64,000 nt of DNA, taken from positions 4,960,001-5,024,000 of the forward strand of contig JAJUBI010000001.1 of the NCBI GenBank assembly GCA_022419385.1, in the 5' to 3' direction. Shown here piece after piece: positions 1-9,186 of the stretch. Within the stretch, counting starts at the first letter, position 1; every line of letters begins with the position of its first letter. This DNA comes from Paraconiothyrium sp. Pb-2020. Its lineage: Eukaryota; Ascomycota; Dothideomycetes; Pleosporales; Didymosphaeriaceae. A program made the translations under genes and the position numbers. The notes beneath the pieces were generated by a model. The model worked only from the letters and a program-made list of their open reading frames with translations. It was not told the origin of the DNA and did not search any database.

Positions 1-541
1 GGAGGGGATCCAATAATACTGCCGTATCGCGTCAACCCAGGAAACCTAGGGTCCTCCTGTGCGTTCAGCGGAGCTTCCTCATCTTTAGACACATTCACAG
101 ACGGCGATGCCTTACTCCCGTTTCGCTGGACATCTCCGCTGGACAAGCTATTGCCGATCGCCAAAGCTCTCAAATCTCCGGGCTGTCTTTCGACAGTCGC
201 GGTCTGACCATGGTTGCGATTGAGGAACGAATACTTGGGCGCGGTATCGTAGGGTGATGGCGTAAAACCGTTAGCACCACGGATACGTGCGCGAGGTGTC
301 TGGTTCACGGTCCTGAGGGCGCGTTTGATTGCTTTGAGCTTCTTCTTTCCGAGCTTATACAATGTCAGACGAGGCAATCGACACTATCGTGATGGTGGAG
401 GTGGGGGTCGTACTTTGTAGTCCAAATACTTAACGCGCCATTCAGGCACCAAATCGCGTTCCAGCTCCCTGGTTGTGTCAGAGATTTTCTATGCTCACGC
501 GATTAGACTCGGGCAGATCGAGCATACTTTGCGAACTTCAT
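1..541 (-). CDS. SYG1: SYG1/XPR1-type SPX-domain protein, 5' part only (runs off left edge)
   Basis: Three exons read on the minus strand: 541-528, 468-414 and 353-1 (open at the edge). The introns are 59 bp (527-469, GTATGC..CAG with CTGAC) and 60 bp (413-354, GTACGA..AAG with CTGAC). The joined product starts MKFAK and continues KELERDLVPEWRVKYLDYK, then LGKKKLKAIKRAL. This is the first helix and Lys-rich surface of an SPX domain, as found at the N-terminus of Syg1/XPR1 proteins. In that family SPX binds inositol pyrophosphates and an EXS membrane domain exports phosphate; the EXS part would lie left of the window. About 120 further residues are polar and Ser/Pro-rich, as in the loop inside fungal SPX domains. 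The match is by motif only; another SPX protein (a VTC subunit or PHO87/90-type transporter) is less likely because the opening residues are most Syg1-like. Confidence 0.85.
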
Positions 542-757
542 CTTGGGCTGCTCTAAGACATGCAAACACCAGGAGCGCGATTAACGAAGGGTGGATGGGG
601 AAGAAGTCAAAGCACGGCCGCGAGGAGAGCCGAGACATGAGGAGGATCGGACCGAGATATGAACCGTTCTTCGGACAGTAATTTGTTGAATAGATGGTGG
701 TCCTCGGTTTGACGTGAAGCTTGAGTGTTTCTGGTTCCAACTAGAGATGTCTCGGCG

Positions 758-1052
758 CACGTGCCACATTGCTCGCCCGGGCGGTAAAGTGTACCGATCT
801 TGCGTCATTGCTACCTTCAGCCGACAGGAGCCCTGGAGTTCAGTCACAAAGTTGTTGACTAGCCCAATAATGGACAAGCCTCAACCCTTTCACAGTTTTA
901 TGATTGCCCAGGTAATGATTGCCGTGCGCCCGCGGCTGGTCAAACACGTGACTGAAAAACTCCCAGGGCTCCTGTTGGCTGAAGGTACACAGGGCTCTAA
1001 CTTCTGAGAATATCCATGGATGGATTTGTATGGCTCACGTGAAAATCACGTG
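758..1052. promoter_or_regulatory. Cluster of four CACGTG (E-box/Pho4-type) sites upstream of SYG1
   Basis: CACGTG occurs at 758-763, 945-950, 1036-1041 and 1047-1052, the last two only 5 bp apart. They lie 217-511 bp upstream of the SYG1-like start. In ascomycetes CACGTG is bound by bHLH factors such as Pho4/NUC-1 (phosphate starvation) and Cbf1. Phosphate control of an SPX protein would make sense, but that is inference. Confidence 0.5.
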
Positions 1053-1060
1053 CTGATAGA

Positions 1061-1330
1061 GGTACCTACCTAGGTACCTAGGTACGAACACGAAAATCTT
1101 TATATTACTATAACTTTATCACTTTACTATATTAATCCATAAAATTCTAGAGTAAAGGAGGCCTTCTTAAGACTTTATATATGGTAAGCTTTTCTCCCTT
1201 ATAAGAGGGTAAAGTAGAAAAGCGAAAAGTAAGGGAGAGGGTAGTATAGAAGGTAGGTGATGTAGAGGCCAGGCTATCTATCTGATCTTTAATCCGATAG
1301 GAGTTAGCCTGAAACTACACAAATATTCTC
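1061..1330. repeat. CCTAGGTA palindrome and TA-rich, RIP-like island
   Basis: An 18-bp perfect palindrome (TACCTAGGTACCTAGGTA) lies at 1067-1084. It is followed to about 1330 by sequence much richer in A/T and TpA than its surroundings, with no usable ORF. Such islands in Pezizomycotina are usually repeat relics mutated by repeat-induced point mutation. No transposon family can be recognised here. The rest of the interval between SYG1 and the SDR (542-1693) holds nothing else I can name, apart from a short (ACCT)n run at 1611-1634. Confidence 0.35.
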
Positions 1331-1610
1331 ATCGCCCTTTCTATCCTTACAATTTGCTCCAGGCAAAACGACACAGCATATGGCTTTCAGCCGCATCATC
1401 TTTTTCATAGACTACAAGGTACTCACCATACACAAATTGCGTTGGTCTACCTTACTGGACGGAGATGGACGCCTAGACTGGCTGCCCGGCATGGTTGGCA
1501 TCAGCATTTACGCAAGAGACGTTTTCACACAAAGCTGGGTGCGTCCCTTTGTCCCTTGGGAGGCTCATGCAACTAGAAAGCAAAGCTTCATAGTTGGACG
1601 TAAATATATT

Positions 1611-1634
1611 ACCTACCTACCTACCTACCTTCCT
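1611..1634. repeat. (ACCT)n microsatellite
   Basis: Five to six consecutive ACCT units, lying about 60 bp beyond the 3' end of the SDR gene. Confidence 0.8.
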
Positions 1635-1693
1635 TTACACCTCACCACGGTCCACATGTAATCAATCCATGAATGACATGAGATGTGTTACAT

Positions 1694-2599
1694 TCAGTAA
1701 ACACTAGGTAGCTGAGAAAGCCGTCCACCATCCGTCAATAGCGTCTCGCCGTTCAGATACGCCCCTGCCCGGCTCGCCAGGAACAATATCGTGCCCGCAA
1801 AGTCCTCCTCGCTCCCTGTCCTTTCCGCAGGAGCCAACGTAGGCTCTGCTTTGTACGCATCCGAAAACGCACCGTGTCCCTTGGCTTCTCCCAGCGGCTC
1901 CATGTCCTTGGTCTTCCCCTGAGTCATCTCCGACGGATACAGTCCAGGTGCGATGAGATTAGCGCGGATATGGAAGCCCTTTTGGCTGAAATATGTGGAC
2001 AGCATTTTGACGAGATGGTTGACAGCGGCTTTGGAGCTCGAGTATGCGAACGATGAAGCAAGGAACCTACTAAAGCCGGCGACGCTTGAGGTGACGATGA
2101 CCTGGCTGTCCTGAGGGACGTTGCCCTTCTTGTTGCCTTCATCGAGCAAGTCGAGGAAGGCGATGGTGGTGTAGAACACCGCCGTGGTATTCACATGTAG
2201 TGTTTGCGTGAAGTCCTGAGGATCAGATTGAAACACTGCTTTCTGGAAGTCCTTAACTGTTGGTTTGTCGGGTACGTCCATGGCATGGTTGGGTCCACTA
2301 ACGCCTGCATTGGCGAAGAGAAGGTTGATGTACCCTTCCTCCCTCCGAATCTGCTCTGCAATCTTCTGGAGGGACTGCTTATCTGAGACATCGCCGACAA
2401 TAGGTTTCAGGGTTCCATTGACAGCAGTTTTTGCCGCGTTCTTGAGGGTCTCTTCACGCCGTCCGATAATATAAACTGCTTTCGCACCGTTGGCGTCGAG
2501 AGCTCGAGCAGCATACAGACCAAGGCCGGAACCACCGCCCGTAATGACGGCAACGAGACCGTTCACGTTGAAGAGCTCTTGGGCTTTGTTGGTAGGCAT
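1694..2599 (-). CDS. Short-chain dehydrogenase/reductase (classical SDR)
   Basis: Single-exon gene, 301 residues, ATG at 2599. An NAD(P)-dependent oxidoreductase with a Rossmann fold. TGGGSGLG near residue 20 is the dinucleotide-binding loop, LFANAGVSG near 95 carries the NAG motif, a Ser sits in VTSSVAGF near 172, and YSSSKAA near 184 is the catalytic Tyr-x-x-x-Lys. LIAPGLYPSEMT follows, and FLASRAGAYLNGETLLTDGG near the C-terminus is the usual SDR end. Length fits the 250-300 residue classical subfamily. An Arg (IGRREE) at the end of the second strand suggests NADPH preference (inference). The substrate cannot be read from sequence. Neighbours give no pathway context. Confidence 0.9.
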   Translation of the reverse strand: MPTNKAQELFNVNGLVAVITGGGSGLGLYAARALDANGAKAVYIIGRREETLKNAAKTAVNGTLKPIVGDVSDKQSLQKIAEQIRREEGYINLLFANAGVSGPNHAMDVPDKPTVKDFQKAVFQSDPQDFTQTLHVNTTAVFYTTIAFLDLLDEGNKKGNVPQDSQVIVTSSVAGFSRFLASSFAYSSSKAAVNHLVKMLSTYFSQKGFHIRANLIAPGLYPSEMTQGKTKDMEPLGEAKGHGAFSDAYKAEPTLAPAERTGSEEDFAGTILFLASRAGAYLNGETLLTDGGRLSQLPSVY

Positions 2600-3391
2600 T
2601 TCGGGAATGAACAGTGTAAACGTGATTGTACCAGGTAAATTAAGTGATGAGCTTCGCCTACGATATCATTGAGACCAGGAAAAGATGGGAGTCAAGAGTT
2701 GATCATCGCAGTCAGTACTTGGTCTTCCGTACTGAGGGGTAATTTGATGGGTGACGTCATCCCAATTGATGATTGCTGGCAGACGTCGTGGCTACCATAG
2801 GGCTTGTATCTCCGGCGTACCGTTGCCCACAGATCGCAAATTTCATTAGGGAAGTTGAGGCAAGCGCCTCGCGTGCATACCATTCGAGGGCGACTAAAGA
2901 GGAAAAAGGCTCATGGAGACGGAGAACAAGCTCCAGGCAGAGGTCGCCCAATTGTTCACAGGGAACCACAGATCTCGAGAAGGGAGAGGGCTGTGCAAAA
3001 GGGCATAGACAATGACCCAGATCCGACAAAGCAATCAGACCTCAAGAAGAACGAGCTGGCTGCTGTTAAGAAGGGGCTCATAGAAAGCCTAGAGGCCGGA
3101 GGTCTACGAATACCAAGAGATTGCTTGAGATAGACGGTCACCTAGGCTGATGGAACTTGAAGTGGGTTCAGCAGACGACCCATCACCTTTAGGCTGATGT
3201 TAAGCAGATCGAGATATTCGACAAGATCACGATCAAAACGCTAGAACTATGGACCAAGTATAGCATTCTGTTCAATGACGTGTAGTTTTGGGGTTTCCTT
3301 GTTAGAAGAATGTATCACGTTTCAAAACCCAACACGCAGGAAAACCTGAGCAATGTCTGTACCCTAAACGGCCCCTCAAGCATGACCTTCC
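2600..3391. other. Intergenic, no gene recognised
   Basis: This holds the SDR promoter and about 600 bp more. Short open frames on both strands (for example 2804-3133) have no recognisable domain and look like chance or decayed sequence. Confidence 0.5.
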
Positions 3392-4379
3392 CTACACCCA
3401 CCTTCGATAATGTATCTTCACCCTTATCTTGCTATACCACTCTCCATCGCTTCTATCAAAGATCGATGGATCCGCGACAGGCTGCCAATCGGTGATAGCA
3501 GGATGGATCTCAGGAGCTCGAGTACGGCGCTGCGGAGAAAATGATACGCCGCTATGAGGTGCCATTCTCCGCTGGGATTTAGAACGCTCGGAGTGGTATC
3601 TGTACGAGCCATGAAGCGGATGGTAGTCAGGTGGTGAAGCAGTCCATGATGACGAGCGGCGCGATGAGGAGCAGTATAGGTTCGGCGGATAAAGCTCAAC
3701 TTTCCGCGGATAGTTCTCGGAAGTGCTTCTGTGAGGCCGGGGGGAAGGTATGTATCGAGAAGATCGATGAGAATTGCTGTCCCCTGTCCGCAATCTGTTG
3801 TGACGTCCATCACCGTGGTTCCGAGAAGGGGTGGTGTCTTCGTGCTCAGGATAGTAATAATAGATTCTCCTTCGAACGTGCTCTGGTTCTAAGTATTAAT
3901 GGTGGATGGTCTTTCATGTGTTGTTTGTCATATTCACCTGGGACCCTATTATAACGTTGATCATCCCTAGAATCGCTGTCGTACTTATGATGCTTTTCTT
4001 TTTGACCCAAACGAGGAGTTTTGTGACTATAACGAACGTCGGAGTAGCTTTTCGAGCTCTGGTTAGTGGTTCGCCTTCTCTGCGGACCCTTTGAGCGACT
4101 GCGCGACCGACTTCGACTTAGACTCCGAGATCGATAGCGGTACCGCGAGCGGCCACACACTTCATCTTCGAAATCTAAATGGCGAGAAGCTCTATCACAA
4201 GATGAGCGTCGAAGCGAGCGGCCACGGACGTCGTCCTCGAAATGTACATGTTTGGAGATTTTTCCACTGGCAGGTTGTTGACCGTCAGAATCAGAGTAGG
4301 GATGGGAGATGCTCATTGCGCGATTCCCAGACTCTTTTCTTTCTGCCCCAGAAGGAAGTTGTGGAATGAGGTTGAGCAT
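3392..4379 (-). CDS. RS-rich hypothetical protein
   Basis: Two exons: 4379-3938 and 3888-3392, joined across a 49-bp intron (GTGAAT..TTAG). The intron restores one continuous frame of about 312 residues that is broken without it. The product is very rich in Arg, Ser and His/Tyr, including RSRSLSRSRSRSRSK near residues 85-100. A motif appears twice in tandem, HVHFEDDVRGRS and HLDFEDEVCGRS. There is no signal peptide or membrane segment. RS-rich chains are often nuclear (splicing or mRNA-processing factors) and phosphorylated, but no RRM or other domain is visible, so function is unknown. The start is uncertain: the frame is open about 30 codons further upstream without an ATG, so a 5' exon is possible. 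Confidence 0.5.
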
Positions 4380-6222
4380 TTGTGTTCGTGGAGTATTATG
4401 GTGGATGCCGACATGTTGCTTTTGTATGTAGAACAAAGGACGCGGAGCTTGGGGGTGGCGAGGTCCCAAATCCCGTATTCGACGTGGGCGTGAAAGGAAA
4501 ATTAATGGATCCTGGTTTATTACTCTTTGTATGAACGCCTAGTCTGTCAGGTTTACCGCGGTGTGAAACTCACGCTTGTGGTTGTATGTCTATGCCCCTG
4601 AATCAGGGCCTCATAGTGACATTTCTCTACAGTAATGACTGTCAAAATCGGATACATCTCGCGTACCTCTCCATTCCCTCAAAAAAATCGCCATGAACAG
4701 CCAGGTCCAGCTCTTAACATCCAATTTCCGCCGGACAAGCAACGCCCCATTCAACCGTTTCGATTGCATTCTCACACTAAGTCCTAGTAACTACATAAAC
4801 AATCTTACCAGCAACTCATACGGCACTATCAATTTGACGCGCACATCTATCGTCGCAACGGCCCGCGGTCCTGTAATTAGTAGTCTTGTCGCAGCAAACT
4901 ATCCGCTGCTCGTCGCAAACAGCCCTCTTGCCGAAGCCTCGTGCTCGCATATATATAATTGGATTAGCTTGGAGGACGACATATGCTGAGTACTTGCACT
5001 GGCGAGGTCGGTGCTGAGAAGGAGGGTTGCGGTGACCAGTCTCTCGTTGTTGTGATAAGGGACGCTGACGTGAATAACCCAACTAGCGAGGATGGATGTG
5101 TCTGAAAGTGTCAGACTGAAGTTTCCAACCAACTGGATTCGAGGGAGGTTCTTCAGTGACATGGAAGGGTCCTTTTTCAGATCAGAAAGTGGCCTCTCTG
5201 GCGTCGGCGTCTAATCTCACTACCTTACAACAGTTTTTACTGACTACTGTGTCTTCGAGCAATGCGAGGCTTCACGTCGACGCCCGCGTTCAGCGTATGA
5301 TGCGCCTGTAGAGGCATGTGACGTAAAGATCTGTGGACGACTAGACACGGATCAATCCAATCGTTTGATCTATCATGACTCCGCCCCGGATATTGCTCGG
5401 TGCCTGTTCGCACAATTATCAATTTGCGAAGTGTAGTCGATATGGTGGGTATACATTATTGCAATGTAGAGGCATAGAGCCTTGCACGCCCATACCTTTG
5501 GCGCGGCTTGTTCAACCAAGGCCGGTTCACGAATCCAGGACCTGGACAGGAACCGTTTACTAGTCTCTCACCCTGCTAATTCGTTGCAATACAGAAATGC
5601 ATCCAACCCAACGGAATCTTTGCACTTGGGGTTCCCTTGAGACTGTGAGATGAGGAGTATCATTCTGTACCATTACGTCAATGCGTAAAACGCTTCTTCT
5701 ACCACTGGGCTGTGCTGTTTGCGTGGGATACAGAGTCGTAGCTACGGCACACGCTGGCAAAGATGAGGTCATGGGTGAGAGGACATGGTACTTCATGGCT
5801 ACGTCGTGCGGTCTAGCATTTCTCCAATAGAACATAGTGTCCACACATTATGTGGGTAGTTGGGCTCGGCCCCGAACTTTCGGCTATCTTGAGGAGTTCC
5901 GAGGTTGAATGCGAGGCTGTCTATATACCAAGAGATTACTTTCCACGCGGCTGGTAAAGTGGGCGAGGTCTTTTGTCCAGGCTTTGGTAGCCCATTTCTG
6001 GGATGCGGTTCGTAGTGTTGGAGCGGCTGGGTTCAACGAACATGCTGCGTAGCAGAAGCTGAGGCGGTGTTCGGTAGCCATGGTGAAAGAGATAGCTGAG
6101 GGGAACCGTATAGTCCAGCCGCTTGTGATAAAAGTGCAGAATTCGAACTTCCTCTTGAGCAGTTGGTCGCTTCTCTGGGCCAAACAGGTCGTATATCTTA
6201 TCCAACGTATGCATTTGCCTAC
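4380..6222. other. Unresolved stretch with coding-like fragments
   Basis: Minus-strand open frames at 4899-5162, 5560-5844 and 5884-6183 have protein-like composition but do not join into a convincing model. The part at 5884-6222 may hold the 3' exons of the membrane-protein gene just to its right. No domain recognised. Confidence 0.3.
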
Positions 6223-6869
6223 CTATAAGTTTTGGAGTGAATTTACAAGTACTAATGCTTTGCCATGCACTGTAGCACCAGTTGTGGTATTGACGTGGAG
6301 TGCGTACCGCAGAGCTCTCAGGTTCGTTTTCCGCGGACACGCACACATGGAAATAAATCTTCAATATGGAGACGCCATTCGTCCACGCGCCTCTCTACAG
6401 ACCATGGCCTTGTGCATTGACGCAAAGCCGTACGTTTTGTTGAGCATCACACTATTCAGCATACCATTTCCGAGAAAGTCTTCCACTGGTCATGCAGAGA
6501 CATGTTGCATCGCACTATCCCATCGTTCGAAAGATAGTAGATAGCCATTGGCGCCAATGCAACGCTCTCCTCATTTTCCGCAGTGGCCACGTCTCCGCAG
6601 TTGTGAACTGGGAACGGTACAGCATCAGCGGTACGGACCGTGGCTGGAACAATGGGCTCAACAACGGCCACTGGGCCAGAAGCTTTCGCGTAGAAGATAA
6701 TCCAATGGCAGCTTGCAAGAGCCATCAGTCCCAGTATTAGAGGTTCACGGCGCGTCTCAAACAACCAGACAAGAGCGAAGCCAAGAACGGTTTCTTTCGT
6801 TGAATCCACACAGGCCCGGGTATAGATGACCGTTTGATGGTGCGTCGCACTACGACTGAATGAGGCCAT
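6223..6869 (-). CDS. Possible single-pass membrane protein, 3' end unresolved
   Basis: Exon 1 (6869-6465) begins with ATG and encodes 135 residues. These include a hydrophobic segment near residues 40-60 (LILGLMALASCHWIIFYA) followed by a likely extracellular part. A phase-0 intron (GTATGC..GTAG, 6464-6395) joins exon 2 (6394-6223), which reads on as a Cys-containing domain. A donor-like GTAGGC follows at 6222. I could not find a downstream exon that finishes the protein cleanly, so it may be decayed or have several small exons. The layout vaguely recalls fungal membrane proteins such as DUF3176, but no diagnostic motif was seen. Function unknown. Confidence 0.35.
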
Positions 6870-7353
6870 GGTTCCCAAGTCTCACAGGCAGCGACGAGTG
6901 TACTCGCGTCTATTGACGATTAGTTATGGGCAAAAAGGGGGGTCGTGTGGCTGCGCCTATAAACACTCAACGCAGCGTAGATTGACCGGATCGAGGGGTT
7001 TTGTCGATGACCGGTGGACGCAGTGTGGGACGCGGACTCTCCAGCGTCCTCCAGCGGGTTGCAGAAACACTGGGCTGGGTTGCTGTAGGGCGTTTCATTA
7101 CAAAAGGCGGCACTGAGCGTCTCTCGCTCCTGCCACCGAAGGTCCTTGATTCGATCCGCGCGTGCCATGCTCGTGTTTTTGCGCAACACGCCTTTCAGAA
7201 CTTTGCTCTGTCCATTCACGTGTCCATGTCAGCCGTCGCAGGAAAACGCGGCGAGTCATGTACGATATGCCACCAGTCGACGAGGAGGCCCGCCAAGGCC
7301 AGGCGCCGGCCGCCCGAAATCCGAGATCGGCCGACATAGATCACAGCAATATC

Positions 7354-7362
7354 TTATCAGAT
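7354..7362 (-). promoter_or_regulatory. SreA/Fep1-type GATA site (ATCTGATAA on minus strand) before HapX
   Basis: TTATCAGAT on the plus strand is a perfect complement of ATCWGATAA, the site bound by the fungal iron-sensing GATA repressors SreA, Fep1 and Urbs1. It lies 37-45 bp before the proposed HapX start codons. In Aspergillus SreA represses hapX when iron is sufficient, so the position makes sense. The site also favours placing the start downstream of it rather than at ATG 7258. Confidence 0.55.
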
Positions 7363-7398
7363 CCGACCAGCATCTACCTCTACCTGCAGCAGCATCGA

Positions 7399-9186
7399 AT
7401 GCCCGCCATGTCCAATGACGGTGCTTCACCTGGAGCGACGCCTCGCAGCTCCAACACCCCAGGCCCGACACCCTCACCCACATCGCGCCCGCCTGCTGCG
7501 AACGCCCAGCCGCGGCCCTCGAGCTCGCGCGGTAAGTCTGAGCCCTCTAATTTGCGCGGGTTCCTGCGCTCGGTGTCGCTTCGTACATCGCAGTGCAGAG
7601 AACCCCTCCAACACCACCCATGGCGCCACAACAGCTGTCCCGCGCATCCGACGACGGCACCAGTGGTATCACTGCTGTCAATGTTCCCAGCGTTTGCTTG
7701 CTGACTTTCGCCAGCCATTGTACCGACGCCCATCTCGACCAGCTTCACGCCCATCACGACGACGGCTGCTTCCCCGACAGGCGCCTCGCCTTTGGGCGCT
7801 GGGCCCACAGGTCGCAGTTATGTAGTGCCGCCGCGTCCCAAGCCAGGCCGCAAGCCTGCGACCGACGAACCGGCTTCAAAGCGCAAAGCCCAGAACCGCG
7901 AGTCGCAGCGAGCCTTCCGTGCCCGCAAGGCGCAGAAGCTCACCGAGATGCAAGAGCAGGCAGATGTGACCAACCGGAAGCACAGGGACGAGCTGAATGA
8001 GATGCTGGCTGAGCAACACCGTCTCACTTCGGAGCTTACCAATGTGCAAGCGCAGCTTGACGAGGCCAGGGAGGCCATGCAGAGAGTGACCAAGGAGCGC
8101 GACTACTGGAGAGACCGCAGCAGCCAGATTGAGGCCCAGCACAACACCCTCCAGCAGCGATTGCGCGACCAGAACTATCCGCTCAACCCCTACAGTGACC
8201 AGCAGGCCGTCTTCTTCCCGCAGCAAACTTCACCGACTCGCTCTTCCATGGGTTCGTTCTCGGGTTCGTTCTCGGGCTACAGCTCTCCCAAATCCATGAC
8301 ACATGTTGGATGCGGTAACTGTAAGCCTAATGGTGACTGTGCTTGCATTGCTGAGTTTTCTCAAGCACCAAATCCATTCGCCGGTCCCGTTCCTGTGATC
8401 CAGCCGGTACCGCGAACCGCTGCCTCGCCCATGAAAGGCGTCCAATTCCAGACTGTGGACCCATTCGCGGATCGGGAAATTGACTTCACTGCTCAGTTCG
8501 CAAAGCGCCCCAGAGTGGATCAGCACCCGTCTGCCACTCTCCTTGCGCAGAGCAGCAGTGAGCAAGATTCCCAGTGTGGCTTCTGCACAGACGATTCTAA
8601 TTGCCTGTGCAAAGACCAATCGTTGCAGTTTCAGAATATTCAACGTAATCAAGAGCAGGTGGCGCCGCTCTCGACCGCTTCTAAGCTCACCGGTCCCGGT
8701 AGCTGCGATGCTTGCCAGAGCAATCCGAAGCAACGAGCATGGTGTCAGAGGATTGCGCAGCTCAAGAACGAGGAGTTCTTGCCACCGCCAACATCTCGGA
8801 ACTCGAGCATCAGCAGCACTCTTGAGACTATGGAGCCGCATATCCCGGACGCTTCCACTCCATATGGTGCGAAGCAATCCCTCGGGTGCGCCGAAGCTTT
8901 CAAACTCTTCGATGGCCGCGTGTCTATGGATCAGGACAAGCTCGACTGGATTAGCAACCTCCGGAGAGTGCCATCGCATTCCAGGCGCGACACCATGATG
9001 CATCATTCGCGCAAGTACAGTGCTATCGAGCTCGACACAGCCGGTATCATCGCGACGCTAGGCAACAGCATGAAGCCAATCAAGCCTCGACAAGAGGACG
9101 GCGAGAACTCGGATATTGTGCGCATTGCGCAGGAGTTTCAGAGGAGCACTCAGTCGCCGCATACAAGTCCTGAGTATGCCGGCTAA
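7399..9186 (+). CDS. hapX: HapX, bZIP iron-response regulator (CCAAT-complex partner)
   Basis: Three exons: 7399-7531, 7594-7665 and 7715-9186, with introns of 62 and 49 bp, giving 558 residues. VVPPRPKPGRKPATDE (residues about 105-120) is the Hap4-like motif that binds the CCAAT-binding complex. The basic region KRKAQNRESQRAFRARK and a coiled coil to about residue 200 form the bZIP. Three Cys clusters follow: CGNC..CAC near 268, CGFC..CLC near 356 and CDAC..WC near 398. In Aspergillus HapX such Cys-rich regions sense Fe-S/iron status; HapX represses iron-consuming genes in starvation and activates iron storage and detoxification in excess. Aspergillus proteins have four such clusters, and I see three. 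The start is either ATG 7399 or 7408; the frame is open upstream to ATG 7258, so a longer N-terminus is possible. Confidence 0.9.

Noticed and set aside
8230..9006. 258-codon minus-strand frame
   Set aside because: Antisense shadow of the HapX third exon.
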